DNA of 64,000 nucleotides from Burkholderia pseudomultivorans (GTDB lineage: Bacteria > Pseudomonadota > Gammaproteobacteria > Burkholderiales > Burkholderiaceae): the NCBI RefSeq assembly GCF_001718415.1, contig NZ_CP013377.1:1922001-1986000 (forward strand), read 5' to 3'. The stretch's first letter is position 1. Every line of letters begins with the position of its first letter. Below, in pieces: positions 1 to 8,222 of the stretch. The position numbers were made by a program, and so were the translations under genes. Under the pieces are notes generated by a model, which had not been told where the DNA came from, did no database searches, and was given only the letters and a program-made list of their open reading frames with translations.

Positions 1-600
1 GAAGATCTGCCGCAGGTCGTATCCCGCGTTGTTCTTCAGCATCTTGTTCAGCGAACTCAGCACGGTGCCGTCGGCCAGCACGACCTCGAGGCCGAGCACC
101 TGCTCGCGCGTCGTCCCGTAGCGGATCACGCGATTGCCGCCCGCATTGGTCGCGACATTGCCGCCGATCTGGCATGAGCCCCGCGCGCCGAGATCGATGC
201 CGAGCGCGAATCCCGCGTCGTCCGCCGCCTGCTGCAGGTCCTGCAGCGTCGTGCCGGCCCAGGCGGTGAGCGTGGCCGCGTCCGCGTCGATCTCGACGAT
301 GCCCTTCAGCCGGTCGAGCGACAGCACGATATCGTGCGCGCCCGGCGCCGCGCCGGCGGCGAGCCCCGTCATGCCGCCCTGCGGCACGACCGTCTGCCGG
401 TGCGCGGTGCAGATCGCCAGCGCGCGGCTCACGTCGTCGACGCTGCGCGGGCGCAGCAGCGCGCGCGGCCGCACGCCCGGCGCTTCTCCGTAGTTCGTGA
501 AATGGCGTTCGCCGATCGCGTCGCCGACGCTCACGCAGTCGTCGCCGAGCGCGTCGCGCAGCGCGGCGACGACGTCGCCGTTCGAGGAAGGATCGGACAT
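1..600 (-). CDS. FAD-linked oxidase / D-2-hydroxyacid dehydrogenase, N-terminal part
   Basis: The window edge cuts this gene, and only the first 200 codons are present. Reading leftward from the ATG at 600, the protein has the PCMH-type FAD-binding fold of the FAD-linked oxidase C family (GlcD, D-lactate and D-2-hydroxyglutarate dehydrogenases). The glycine-rich stretch PQGGMTGLAAGA lies near residue 73 and NVATNAGGN near residue 152; both belong to the FAD site. Such enzymes oxidise a D-2-hydroxyacid and pass electrons to a quinone, cytochrome or ETF. The substrate cannot be read from this part. It starts 43 bases after the porin stop on the same strand, so the two may be co-transcribed. Confidence 0.88.
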   Translation of the reverse strand, partial: MSDPSSNGDVVAALRDALGDDCVSVGDAIGERHFTNYGEAPGVRPRALLRPRSVDDVSRALAICTAHRQTVVPQGGMTGLAAGAAPGAHDIVLSLDRLKGIVEIDADAATLTAWAGTTLQDLQQAADDAGFALGIDLGARGSCQIGGNVATNAGGNRVIRYGTTREQVLGLEVVLADGTVLSSLNKMLKNNAGYDLRQIF

Positions 601-608
601 GGTCGGCA

Positions 609-628
609 GGGCCGGTCGCACCCGGCCC
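609..628. terminator. GC hairpin between porin and FAD oxidase
   Basis: A perfect 7-bp stem GGGCCGG/CCGGCCC encloses a 6-base loop in the porin-oxidase gap. No T tract follows, so it may be an attenuating hairpin or a weak terminator rather than a full intrinsic terminator. Confidence 0.35.
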
Positions 629-643
629 GTTCAGGAGAAAGGA

Positions 644-1774
644 TCAGAAATTATGCCGCATGCCGACGCGCGCCGCGGCCTGCGTGCGGCTCGTCGACGG
701 CGTGAAGCTGTAGCCGATCACCGCGTCGACGCCCTGCGACGCACGCATCCAGTCGACCGCCGCGTACACGTCGGTGCGCTTGGACAACGCGTAGTGCGCG
801 CCGAGCGCGACCTCGTGCCAGTGATGGCCTTCGAACGTCGTGTACTGATAGCCCGCGACGAGCGACAGCGGCACGGTCGCCTGGTACAGGCCGCCGGCCT
901 CGTACACGCGCATCGTCGACGACTGCCCGTAGCCCTTGAACGTCGTGTTGCTGAAGTCCGCGTTCAGCGTCAGCTTGCCGAACGCGTACGACGCGCCGAT
1001 CCCGAAGATCGACTGCGAGTCGATCGAGAACGGCGTCGAGTCGTGCAGGTCGGTAACGGCGCCCGTCGCCGGATCGACGCTCGCGACGGTCTGCCCGAGC
1101 ATCGTCCGCACGCCGATCTGCGCGTACGGATCGAGCGCCGCGAGCCCGCGCGGCGAATTGAGCCGCGTGTAGTTGCCGCCGGCCGAGAAGTCGCCCCGCG
1201 TATAGCTCGCGCCGACGCTCCACGCGCTGCCGTCGTGGAAGCTGCCCGCATTGTTGCTGAAGGAATACATGCCGCCGACGACCAGCCCGTGGAAGCTGCT
1301 GCTGACGAACTTCACCGCGTTCTGCAGCCGGTCGCCGCTCTGACGGTCGAAATCGCCGAGGTGAACGCCGTAGCCGCTGCCGAACGCGCTCACGTTGTAG
1401 TTCGCGGTGAAGTCGAACGCAAAGTCGTACTGGTTGCCGAAGGTCAGCGTGCCCCAGTCGTTGCCGAGGCCCACGTAGGCCTGGCGGCCGAACATCGCGC
1501 CGCCCTGGTTCAGCTTGCCGGTGCCGAGCCGGAAGCCGTTCTCGAGCTTGAACACCGCCTTGTTGCCGCCGCCGAGATCCTCGGTGCCCATCAGGCCGAC
1601 GCGGTTGCCGTACGACACGCCGTCGTCGAACAGGTATGCATGCGCGCCGCCCGTATTGTTCACGTAGGTGATGCCGCCGTCGATGATCCCGTACAGCGAC
1701 ACGCTGCTCTGCGCATGCGCGTGACCCTGAACCATCACCGACATCATGCCAGCCAGCAGGAAGCGTTTGTTCAT
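644..1774 (-). CDS. Gram-negative porin (OmpC-like, Burkholderia type)
   Basis: This is an outer-membrane trimeric general porin of 376 residues, the usual length. It opens with an Sec signal peptide of about 21 residues (MNKRFLLAGMM...HAHA, cut before QSSVSLYG). SVSLYGIIDGG is the typical first beta-strand of beta-proteobacterial porins, and the chain ends in the outer-membrane beta-barrel signature with terminal Phe (RVGMRHNF). Alternating amphipathic strands with aromatic girdles run throughout. It is divergent from the thioesterase gene at 2040 across a 265-base region with three inverted repeats. The downstream neighbour on the same strand is an FAD-linked dehydrogenase, so the porin may serve uptake of that enzyme's substrate; this is inference. 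Confidence 0.95.
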   Translation of the reverse strand: MNKRFLLAGMMSVMVQGHAHAQSSVSLYGIIDGGITYVNNTGGAHAYLFDDGVSYGNRVGLMGTEDLGGGNKAVFKLENGFRLGTGKLNQGGAMFGRQAYVGLGNDWGTLTFGNQYDFAFDFTANYNVSAFGSGYGVHLGDFDRQSGDRLQNAVKFVSSSFHGLVVGGMYSFSNNAGSFHDGSAWSVGASYTRGDFSAGGNYTRLNSPRGLAALDPYAQIGVRTMLGQTVASVDPATGAVTDLHDSTPFSIDSQSIFGIGASYAFGKLTLNADFSNTTFKGYGQSSTMRVYEAGGLYQATVPLSLVAGYQYTTFEGHHWHEVALGAHYALSKRTDVYAAVDWMRASQGVDAVIGYSFTPSTSRTQAAARVGMRHNF

Positions 1775-1879
1775 TTGCGGTGTCTCCAGTCTCCGCCGAG
1801 CGGATCGATTGTCATTGTTCGAAGAAGGCCGCCCGCCGGCTTCGCTTCGGCATCGCGGCGCTGGCGAGTATAGGTTTCG

Positions 1880-1895
1880 TTGAATGAATGTTCAA
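1880..1895. promoter_or_regulatory. Inverted repeat TTGAA-N6-TTCAA, copy 1
   Basis: A perfect 5-6-5 inverted repeat in the divergent porin/thioesterase region. The same architecture recurs at 1949-1964, which suggests a dimeric regulator binding two sites. The regulator is not identified. Confidence 0.45.
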
Positions 1896-1919
1896 TCGAT
1901 TGATGGCGTCGTCGACACC

Positions 1920-1931
1920 GGTGTTTACACC
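1920..1931. promoter_or_regulatory. Palindrome GGTGTTTACACC
   Basis: A perfect 12-base palindrome placed between the two TTGAA-N6-TTCAA repeats in the divergent intergenic region. It is probably an operator for a second regulator or part of the promoter. Confidence 0.3.
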
Positions 1932-1948
1932 CATCGGCAATTTCTTTA

Positions 1949-1964
1949 TTGAAAAAACGTTCAA
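1949..1964. promoter_or_regulatory. Inverted repeat TTGAA-N6-TTCAA, copy 2
   Basis: Second copy of the 5-6-5 repeat, 69 bases from the first (start to start) and 76 bases before the thioesterase ATG. Its AAAACGTTCAA part resembles elements at 13625-13643 and 41443-41461. Confidence 0.45.
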
Positions 1965-2039
1965 CCCGTCATACCATCGGCGGGCAGTCCGCGTGGACGA
2001 TTGCGCGGGCGTTCCTTCCCGAACCTCGGAGTGCACCGG

Positions 2040-2618
2040 ATGACGACCCACCTCAGCCCCGCCGCCGATCCGCGCCTGCGCTCGGCCTACGAAGGACAGA
2101 AGTCGCGCCCGTACGATCCGGACGCGCCGATCGCGACGCCGCTCGAACTGCACCGCTGCGTCGTGCGGCCCGAATGGGTCGACTACAACGGCCACATGAG
2201 CGAATCGTGCTACCTGCTGGTGTTCGGCGACAGCAGCGATGCGTTCTTCCGCTACTTCGGCATCGACGACGACTATCGCGACGCGGGCTGCTCGATCTTT
2301 TCGGCGGAAACGCATATCCGCCACCTCGGCGAAGCGATGCTCGGCGATCCGCTCAGGCTCACGCTGCGGCTGCTCGACGTCGACGATCGGCGTCTGCACG
2401 TCTTCCATTCGATGCATCACGCGACGACCGGCGCGCAGCTCGCGACCGGCGAACAACTGCTGACCCACGTCGACCTGCGCGCGAAGCGCTCGGCGCCATT
2501 TCCCGACGCGATCCGCCGGCATCTCGACGCGATTCACGCCGAGCATGCACGCGCGCCGCGCGAGCCGCACGCCGGCCGCGCGATTGCGATCCGCCGCCCC
2601 GCCCCGGTTTCCCGCTGA
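2040..2618 (+). CDS. 4HBT-type thioesterase, CdhB/betainyl-CoA thioesterase-like
   Basis: A hotdog-fold acyl-CoA thioesterase of 192 residues. The segment VRPEWVDYNGHMSESCYL holds the 4HBT active-site pattern (Asp-x-x-Gly-His). It most resembles the thioesterases found beside carnitine dehydrogenase, which cleave betainyl-CoA to glycine betaine; that assignment is a family guess, since no carnitine dehydrogenase lies nearby. I chose the ATG at 2040 (MTTHLSP) over one 13 codons upstream because CGGAG lies about 7 bases before it and conservation begins there. The C-terminal 30 residues are Arg/Pro-rich and probably disordered. The aldehyde dehydrogenase gene begins 26 bases downstream, so they form an operon. 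Confidence 0.85.
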   Translation: MTTHLSPAADPRLRSAYEGQKSRPYDPDAPIATPLELHRCVVRPEWVDYNGHMSESCYLLVFGDSSDAFFRYFGIDDDYRDAGCSIFSAETHIRHLGEAMLGDPLRLTLRLLDVDDRRLHVFHSMHHATTGAQLATGEQLLTHVDLRAKRSAPFPDAIRRHLDAIHAEHARAPREPHAGRAIAIRRPAPVSR

Positions 2619-2644
2619 CGACATCGATGAACGACGGAGCCTCC

Positions 2645-4132
2645 ATGCAGACGAACGACGCCTGGCGCACGCGCGCCGGCCATCTCGAGATCGAATCCCG
2701 CGCCTTCGTCGACGGCGCCTTCCGCGACGCGCACGACGGCGCGACGTTCGCCTGTACGAGCCCGATCGACGGCCGCGTGCTCGCGCAGGTCGCGCATTGC
2801 CGGCCGGCCGACGCGGACCTGGCGGTCGCGGCCGCGCGGCGGGCGTTCGAGCAAGGCGCCTGGCGCGGCGCGACGCCGCGCGAGCGCAAGCGCGTGCTGC
2901 TGCGCTGGGCCGCGCTGATCCGCGAGCACGCGGACGAGCTCGCGCTGCTCGAAACGCTCGATACCGGCAAGCCGATCGGCGACACGACCGCGATCGACAT
3001 CCCGTCCACCGCGTACTGCGTCGAATGGTTCGCGGAAGCGATCGACAAGGTCGGCGGCGAAGTCGCGCCAACCGATCATCATCTGCTCGGCCTCGTCACG
3101 CGCGAGCCGGTCGGCGTCGTCGCGGCGGTCGTCCCGTGGAACTTCCCCGCGATGATCGCGATGTGGAAATGCGCGCCCGCGCTCGCGGCCGGCAACAGCG
3201 TCGTGCTGAAGCCTTCGGAGAAGTCGCCGCTGAGCGCGCTGCGGCTCGCCGCGCTCGCAGCGCAGGCCGGACTGCCGGCCGGTGTGCTCAACGTGCTGCC
3301 GGGCCTCGGCGACGCGGGCGAAGCGCTCGCGCGGCATCCGGACGTCGACTGCATCGCGTTTACGGGCTCGACTGCGGTCGGCCACAAGGTCGCACGCGGC
3401 GCGGCCGATTCGAACCTGAAGCGCGTGTGGCTCGAACTCGGCGGCAAGTCGCCGCAGATCGTGCTGCCCGACTGCGCCGATCTCGACCGCGCGGCGCGCA
3501 CCGTCGCGCATGCGGTGTTCTACAACACCGGGCAGATGTGCACGGCCGGCTCGCGGCTGCTGGTCCATCGCGCGATCCGCGACGCGTTCGTCGCGCGCGT
3601 GCTTGCGATCGCGCCCGAGTATGCGCCCGGCGATCCGCTGTCGCCCGACACGCGGATGGGCAGCCTGATCGACGCGGCCCAGGTCGAGCGCGTGCTCGGC
3701 TATGTCGACGCGGGGCGCGACGAAGCGACGCTGCTCGCCGGCGGCCGGCGCGCGCGGGCCGACAGCGGCGGCCAGTACGTCGAGCCGACCGTGTTCGACT
3801 GCCCGCGCGCCGATGCGCGAATCGTGCGCGAGGAGATCTTCGGGCCGGTGCTCGCGGTGACCGCCTTCGACGATCTCGATACGGCGGTCGCGCTCGCGAA
3901 CGATACGCGCTACGGACTCGCGGCGTCGGTGTGGACCGCGGACCTGGCGACCGCGCACGAAACCGCGCGCCGCTTGCGCGCGGGCACGGTGTGGGTGAAC
4001 GGCTACGAGGAAACCGACGACATGAACTTCCCGTTCGGCGGCTTCAAGGAATCGGGCAACGGACGCGACAACTCGCTGCATGCGCTGGAGAAGTACACGG
4101 AGTTGAAGTCGACGATCGTCAGGTTGCGGTGA
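2645..4132 (+). CDS. Aldehyde dehydrogenase (PuuC-like, gamma-glutamyl-aminobutyraldehyde type)
   Basis: An NAD(P)-dependent aldehyde dehydrogenase of 495 residues, the normal family length. Visible catalytic features are the Asn of VPWNFPAMIAMW, the NAD-site Lys of VVLKPSEKSP, the Rossmann-loop FTGSTAVG, the general-base Glu of LELGGKSPQIV and the nucleophile Cys of NTGQMCTAGSR. The C-terminal NFPFGGFKESGNGRD is typical of the PuuC/YdcW/betaine aldehyde dehydrogenase branch. GGAG lies 5 bases before the chosen ATG at 2645; an in-frame ATG at 2627 has no such site. It sits in an operon after the thioesterase. Exact aldehyde unknown; omega-amino aldehydes from polyamine or carnitine-type substrates are likely. 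Confidence 0.92.
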   Translation: MQTNDAWRTRAGHLEIESRAFVDGAFRDAHDGATFACTSPIDGRVLAQVAHCRPADADLAVAAARRAFEQGAWRGATPRERKRVLLRWAALIREHADELALLETLDTGKPIGDTTAIDIPSTAYCVEWFAEAIDKVGGEVAPTDHHLLGLVTREPVGVVAAVVPWNFPAMIAMWKCAPALAAGNSVVLKPSEKSPLSALRLAALAAQAGLPAGVLNVLPGLGDAGEALARHPDVDCIAFTGSTAVGHKVARGAADSNLKRVWLELGGKSPQIVLPDCADLDRAARTVAHAVFYNTGQMCTAGSRLLVHRAIRDAFVARVLAIAPEYAPGDPLSPDTRMGSLIDAAQVERVLGYVDAGRDEATLLAGGRRARADSGGQYVEPTVFDCPRADARIVREEIFGPVLAVTAFDDLDTAVALANDTRYGLAASVWTADLATAHETARRLRAGTVWVNGYEETDDMNFPFGGFKESGNGRDNSLHALEKYTELKSTIVRLR

Positions 4133-4345
4133 CACGCCGCGATCGCCCCGTGCATCGGGGTTAGTCAGTACGCAATTTTTCGACAGTCCGCAATAACCGG
4201 ATATCTCCTCGCGGCGCCGCTCGCTACCATCCATCGAACCGATCCGCCCTGTCCGTGCAGCGAGCAGCACGCTCGCGCGACAGGCGCGGCAACACGCGCT
4301 TTTGCCGTGAAAACCAGATGGAGCGACGACTCCCGGGAGACATTC

Positions 4346-5827
4346 ATGCAACGCTACAAGGCGCTGACCGCGGCCCTGTTGGTGGTTTCCGCCATTGCCG
4401 CCGGCGTCGCGGCCTGCGGAGGCCATGTCGACGACGGCGCCGCCGCGACGGTCTTCGCCGCGAACGACCTACCGGAAACGGGGCTGCAGGGACAAGTCCC
4501 GATCGCGGACCAGACCAGCGGCCGCTCGACCGCCGGCTATCGCAAAGGGATGACGCTCGTCGGCCAATCGACGCTGATGGACCGCGGCGGCAACATGCAA
4601 CTGGCGTGGTACCGGAACTGCGCGTATGTCGACAACGGCTCGGCGGGCAATCACCCGCTCGAAGGGCTGGCCGTCGTCGACGTCAGCGACCCGGCCAAGC
4701 CTTCGCTGGTCAGGATCGTCTCCAGCCCGACCGGACACAACAGCTGGGAAGGCCTGGAAGTCGGTTCGGCCACCGGCGTGATGGTGGCTTTCGCGACATC
4801 GCGTACGAACCCGCTGTATACGACACTGTTCGGCGCCGACAATCCGAACAACGACGGCATCGCGGCAGACGCGCTCGACGTCTACGACCTGTCGCAGGAC
4901 TGCCGCAACCCGGTGCGCGCGGCCACGCTGAGTACGCGCGACTTGTTTCCCGGCGGCATCCACGGCCTGAAGATCTCGCCGGACGGCAGGACCGCCTACA
5001 TCTCGACGATCAAGGCGTTCGCGGCGCCGGCGTCGCAGGCCACGCTCGCCGCCGTCGACATCTCGGTGCCGTCCGCGCCGAAGGTCATCGCAACCTGGAA
5101 CTGGAACGACGATCCGGAGAACACCGGCGCCGAGGCCTGGCACGACGGCGATATCAGCGACGACGGCAATACGCTCTACTGGGGCACCGTCGCGAGTTTC
5201 GCGAACGAACCCGTCAAGCACACGGGCGTGCGCGCATTCGACGTGTCGTCGATCCGGAACCGGTCGGCCAATGCGTCGTTCAGGCTGCTCGGGAAAGTCG
5301 ACTGGACGGACTGCGGCGATTCGCAGGGGCATACGGTCCAGTTCGCGAAGATCAATGGCGCACCGTACGTGTTCGCCGGCGCCGAATGCACGGGCGTGCA
5401 GTACCACGTGATTCCGGTCGGCGATCCAGCACACATGACGGTGGCCGCGACCTATACGACCGAGGCCAGCGACCCGAAGAACGCCGCCGCGGTGGCGAAT
5501 GACAACGTGACCTACTGGGGGCACTACACCGGCGTCGACAGTGTCGCGAACGCCACCACGCTGTTCGTCACGTGGTACGGCTCCGGCCTGCGCCTGCTCG
5601 ACATCCGCGATCCGCTGCACATCAAGGAATTTGCGTACTACAACCCGCCCGCGCATCCGAACAACGTGTTCTGCGGCTTCATGTGCGCGACCAAGAACGA
5701 GGTGCTGATGAGCGACGTTCATTACGACAGGGGTTCGGGAAACATCTGGTTCGCCGGCGTGAACGGCGGCTTCTACGTTGCGCACATTACGGCGTCCGCC
5801 GGTCCGAACGGGCTGACCGTACAGTGA
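4346..5827 (+). CDS. LVIVD-repeat beta-propeller lipoprotein
   Basis: A 493-residue exported protein. The N-terminus is a lipoprotein signal (hydrophobic stretch ending VAAC-GG, with lipid-modified Cys at residue 24). The mature part carries repeats of the LVIVD type (for example LAVVDVSDPAKPSLV near residue 110 and LLDIRDPLHIKEF near residue 418), which build a beta-propeller at the cell surface or in the periplasm. These proteins have no settled function; the fold usually binds partners or ligands. Start chosen at 4346 because GGGAGA lies 5 bases upstream and the signal peptide then begins at residue 1. The next gene starts 4 bases after its stop, so the two are translationally coupled and probably work together at the membrane. 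Confidence 0.88.
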   Translation: MQRYKALTAALLVVSAIAAGVAACGGHVDDGAAATVFAANDLPETGLQGQVPIADQTSGRSTAGYRKGMTLVGQSTLMDRGGNMQLAWYRNCAYVDNGSAGNHPLEGLAVVDVSDPAKPSLVRIVSSPTGHNSWEGLEVGSATGVMVAFATSRTNPLYTTLFGADNPNNDGIAADALDVYDLSQDCRNPVRAATLSTRDLFPGGIHGLKISPDGRTAYISTIKAFAAPASQATLAAVDISVPSAPKVIATWNWNDDPENTGAEAWHDGDISDDGNTLYWGTVASFANEPVKHTGVRAFDVSSIRNRSANASFRLLGKVDWTDCGDSQGHTVQFAKINGAPYVFAGAECTGVQYHVIPVGDPAHMTVAATYTTEASDPKNAAAVANDNVTYWGHYTGVDSVANATTLFVTWYGSGLRLLDIRDPLHIKEFAYYNPPAHPNNVFCGFMCATKNEVLMSDVHYDRGSGNIWFAGVNGGFYVAHITASAGPNGLTVQ

Positions 5828-5831
5828 TCCG

Positions 5832-7343
5832 ATGACTGCGACGTCGCCATCGCAAATGCGGCCGCATCGTTCACGCCGATACGCGACGGGCTTCGTCGTG
5901 CTCGCGTGCGCCGCCCCGGCAGCCGCTCATGCCCATGCATTCGGTGCGATCTACACGCTTCCGCTGCCGCTGTGGCTGTACCTGTACGGCTGCGTCGCCG
6001 CGCTCGTTGCATCGTTTGCCGTGGCGATCGTGGTCGGTCACGACGGACGCTGGCTCGGCATCCCGGTTCAACGTCAGCGCGGCACACCCGAAGCGGACGA
6101 GCGCCGGCTCGATCGTCTTTGCAACCGATGGTGGCTTCGCGCCGCCGGCGTTGCCACGCTGGCGATCGGTACGACATGCGCACTGGTCGGCTCGCCGGTC
6201 GCCAGCGCGAATCTGAGCATGACGCTGTTCTGGGTACTGTTCGTGCTGGGTTTCCAGTACCTGTGCGCATGCTTCGGCAATCTCTACCGCGCGGTCAACC
6301 CGTGGCGGACGACGGCGCAACTCGCCGGTATCGCGACAGGCGGCGGCAAGGCGATGCGACACGGCGATGCGCGCGGCTACTACGTCGCATTCGCTTTCCT
6401 GTACGGACTGATCTGCCTCGAGTTGTTCGGCAGCGGCAGCCCGCGCGAACTCGGGATGGCCTTGCTCGCGTATACGGCGATCAATCTGACGGGTGCTCGT
6501 GCGCTGGGCTCGCGCGCGTGGTTCGGCAGCTTCGAAGCGTTCGCAGTGCTGTTCAACATCGTCGGTTCGCTATCGTTGCTGCGCCCGACGCACCGACAGT
6601 TGGCGATCGTCGAGCCGGTCATCGTGCCGTGCGCCGACGGCGGCACGTTGCGGGCGCCGCCGACCGGACTGATGCTGTGCATCCTGTTCCTGCTGTCGTC
6701 GACGGCGTTCGACGGTTTCCGCGACACGCGCGTCTTCGTCGATCTTTACTGGGTGCACGCCTACCGGTTTCTCACGCCGTGGACAGGGTCGGACATCACG
6801 CGCTCGTTTCCGCTGCTGCAATCGGGCTACCACGCGCTGCAGTACGTCGCGCTGCTCCTGTCGCCGCTGCCATTCGCGGGCGTCCTGTGGCTAGCCTGCC
6901 GCTGCGGCAAGGCGTTGCTGCGCACGCGCATTTCGTCGGTCACGCTCGCGCACGCGTTCTCTCCGGCCGTCATTCCAGTGGCCGTCGGATACAACGTCGC
7001 GCATTACTTCACGCTGCTCGCGTCGCAAGGGCCGGATATCGTCAGACTGATCTCGGACCCGCTCGGAAACGGCTGGAATCTGTTCGGGACCGCGTTTCAT
7101 CACACGGGCACGCCGATCCTGCCGGCCGACCTGGTCTGGCATATCCAGGTCGCCGCGATCCTGGGCGGCCATGTGATCGGCATCCTGGCCGCGCACCGGA
7201 TCGCCCTTCGCATCTTCGGCACGGGCAAGACGGCCGCGCTCAGCCAGTTCCCGACGCTCGTCGTGATGCTGCTCTATACGACCGCCGGGCTCTGGATCCT
7301 GTCGGCGCCGTTCGCCGGCGACGGGATGGCCGTGGTGCGATAA
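5832..7343 (+). CDS. Polytopic inner-membrane protein paired with the LVIVD lipoprotein
   Basis: A 503-residue membrane protein with an N-terminal signal-like segment ending near AHAHAFG. The sequence LPLPLWLYLYG follows, then about ten hydrophobic helices spread across the chain. I do not recognise a catalytic motif. Some database entries for similar proteins carry the name fenitrothion hydrolase, from memory and unverified, so I do not assign it. Hydrophilic loops contain several His and Asp residues (for example VHAYRFLTPW and FHHTGTPILPADLVWH) that could bind a metal or cofactor. It begins 4 bases after the LVIVD gene and is followed by a hairpin at 7353-7379. Confidence 0.85.
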   Translation: MTATSPSQMRPHRSRRYATGFVVLACAAPAAAHAHAFGAIYTLPLPLWLYLYGCVAALVASFAVAIVVGHDGRWLGIPVQRQRGTPEADERRLDRLCNRWWLRAAGVATLAIGTTCALVGSPVASANLSMTLFWVLFVLGFQYLCACFGNLYRAVNPWRTTAQLAGIATGGGKAMRHGDARGYYVAFAFLYGLICLELFGSGSPRELGMALLAYTAINLTGARALGSRAWFGSFEAFAVLFNIVGSLSLLRPTHRQLAIVEPVIVPCADGGTLRAPPTGLMLCILFLLSSTAFDGFRDTRVFVDLYWVHAYRFLTPWTGSDITRSFPLLQSGYHALQYVALLLSPLPFAGVLWLACRCGKALLRTRISSVTLAHAFSPAVIPVAVGYNVAHYFTLLASQGPDIVRLISDPLGNGWNLFGTAFHHTGTPILPADLVWHIQVAAILGGHVIGILAAHRIALRIFGTGKTAALSQFPTLVVMLLYTTAGLWILSAPFAGDGMAVVR

Positions 7344-7352
7344 AAGCGAGAC

Positions 7353-7379
7353 CCGGGTTCCGCTCATGTGCGAACCCGG
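7353..7379 (+). terminator. Hairpin after LVIVD/membrane-protein operon
   Basis: An 8-bp stem CCGGGTTC/GAACCCGG with an 11-base loop, 10 bases after the stop codon at 7343. It is followed by ATTCATTCC rather than a run of T, so it is a plausible but not classical terminator. Confidence 0.5.
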
Positions 7380-7476
7380 ATTCATTCCTGCCAGGAAACA
7401 ATCAATCGCATCGCGGCGATTCCGCTCCGGTGCGGGACGTTCTAGACTGTCGGCTCCTCCCTTCCGGACCCACGCG

Positions 7477-8160
7477 ATGACCGACGTCCTGCCGCTGACC
7501 ACCGATCCCGATTCGGGCCTCCAGTATCTGCTGCGCCCGGCCGCCGGCCCCGCCGTCGCACGCCTGTTGCTGCTGCACGGCGTCGGCGGCAACGAAACCA
7601 ACCTGCTCCACGTCGCCGGCGCGCTCGATCCGCGCATCGAGATCGCATTCCTGCGCGGCCCGCTCACGTTCGGCCCCGGCCAGCACGCCTGGTTTCCGGT
7701 GCGCTTCGGCCCGAACGGCCCCGAAATCGACGCGGCCCGCGCGGACGAGAGCCGCGTCAAGCTGATCACGCTGCTGCGCGCGTGGCGCGCGCGGGGCGAT
7801 GCGTCGCCCGCCTTGCCGACCGTGATCGCCGGCTTCAGCCAGGGCGGCATCATGAGTGCCAGCGTCGGCCTCACGTCGCCCGGCGACGTCGCCGCATTCG
7901 CGGTGCTGTGCGGCCGCATCCTGCCGGAGATCGATCCGCTGATCGCGCCGCGCGACGCGCTCCGCCCGTTGCACGCGCTGGTCATGCATGGTCAGTTGGA
8001 CGACAAGCTGCCCGTCGCGTGGGCCGAAACCGCCGATGCGAAGCTGGCCGCGCTCGGCGTCGCGCACGACACGCGGCTGTATCCGGTCGGGCACGAACTC
8101 GACGCGCAGATGGCCCGCGACTTCGGCCGCTGGGTCGGCGAACGCGTCGGGCTGGGCTGA
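7477..8160 (+). CDS. Alpha/beta-hydrolase, phospholipase/carboxylesterase family (YpfH-like)
   Basis: A 227-residue cytoplasmic serine hydrolase of the phospholipase/carboxylesterase (Abhydrolase_2) family. The oxyanion region is LLLHGVGGNETN near residue 33 and the nucleophile elbow is GFSQGGIMS near residue 119. The acid lies in HGQLDDKLPV and the catalytic His in YPVGHEL near the end. Length and motif order match bacterial YpfH esterases, which act on short acyl esters. The start at 7477 (MTDVLPL) is placed at the first conserved residue; upstream in-frame codons read as non-coding. It is convergent with the asparagine permease gene, with a GC palindrome between them. Confidence 0.9.
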   Translation: MTDVLPLTTDPDSGLQYLLRPAAGPAVARLLLLHGVGGNETNLLHVAGALDPRIEIAFLRGPLTFGPGQHAWFPVRFGPNGPEIDAARADESRVKLITLLRAWRARGDASPALPTVIAGFSQGGIMSASVGLTSPGDVAAFAVLCGRILPEIDPLIAPRDALRPLHALVMHGQLDDKLPVAWAETADAKLAALGVAHDTRLYPVGHELDAQMARDFGRWVGERVGLG

Positions 8161-8199
8161 GCGCGTCGATCGCGCGAACGGACGCAAGCTGCCGGCCCG

Positions 8200-8217
8200 C
8201 GCCCGCCGCGGCGGGCG
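8200..8217. terminator. GC palindrome between convergent genes
   Basis: A perfect 18-base palindrome (arms CGCCCGCC/GGCGGGCG) lies between the stop of the hydrolase at 8160 and the stop of the permease at 8223. It is placed where a shared bidirectional terminator would be, but lacks T tracts. Confidence 0.4.
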
Positions 8218-8222
8218 ACGCG

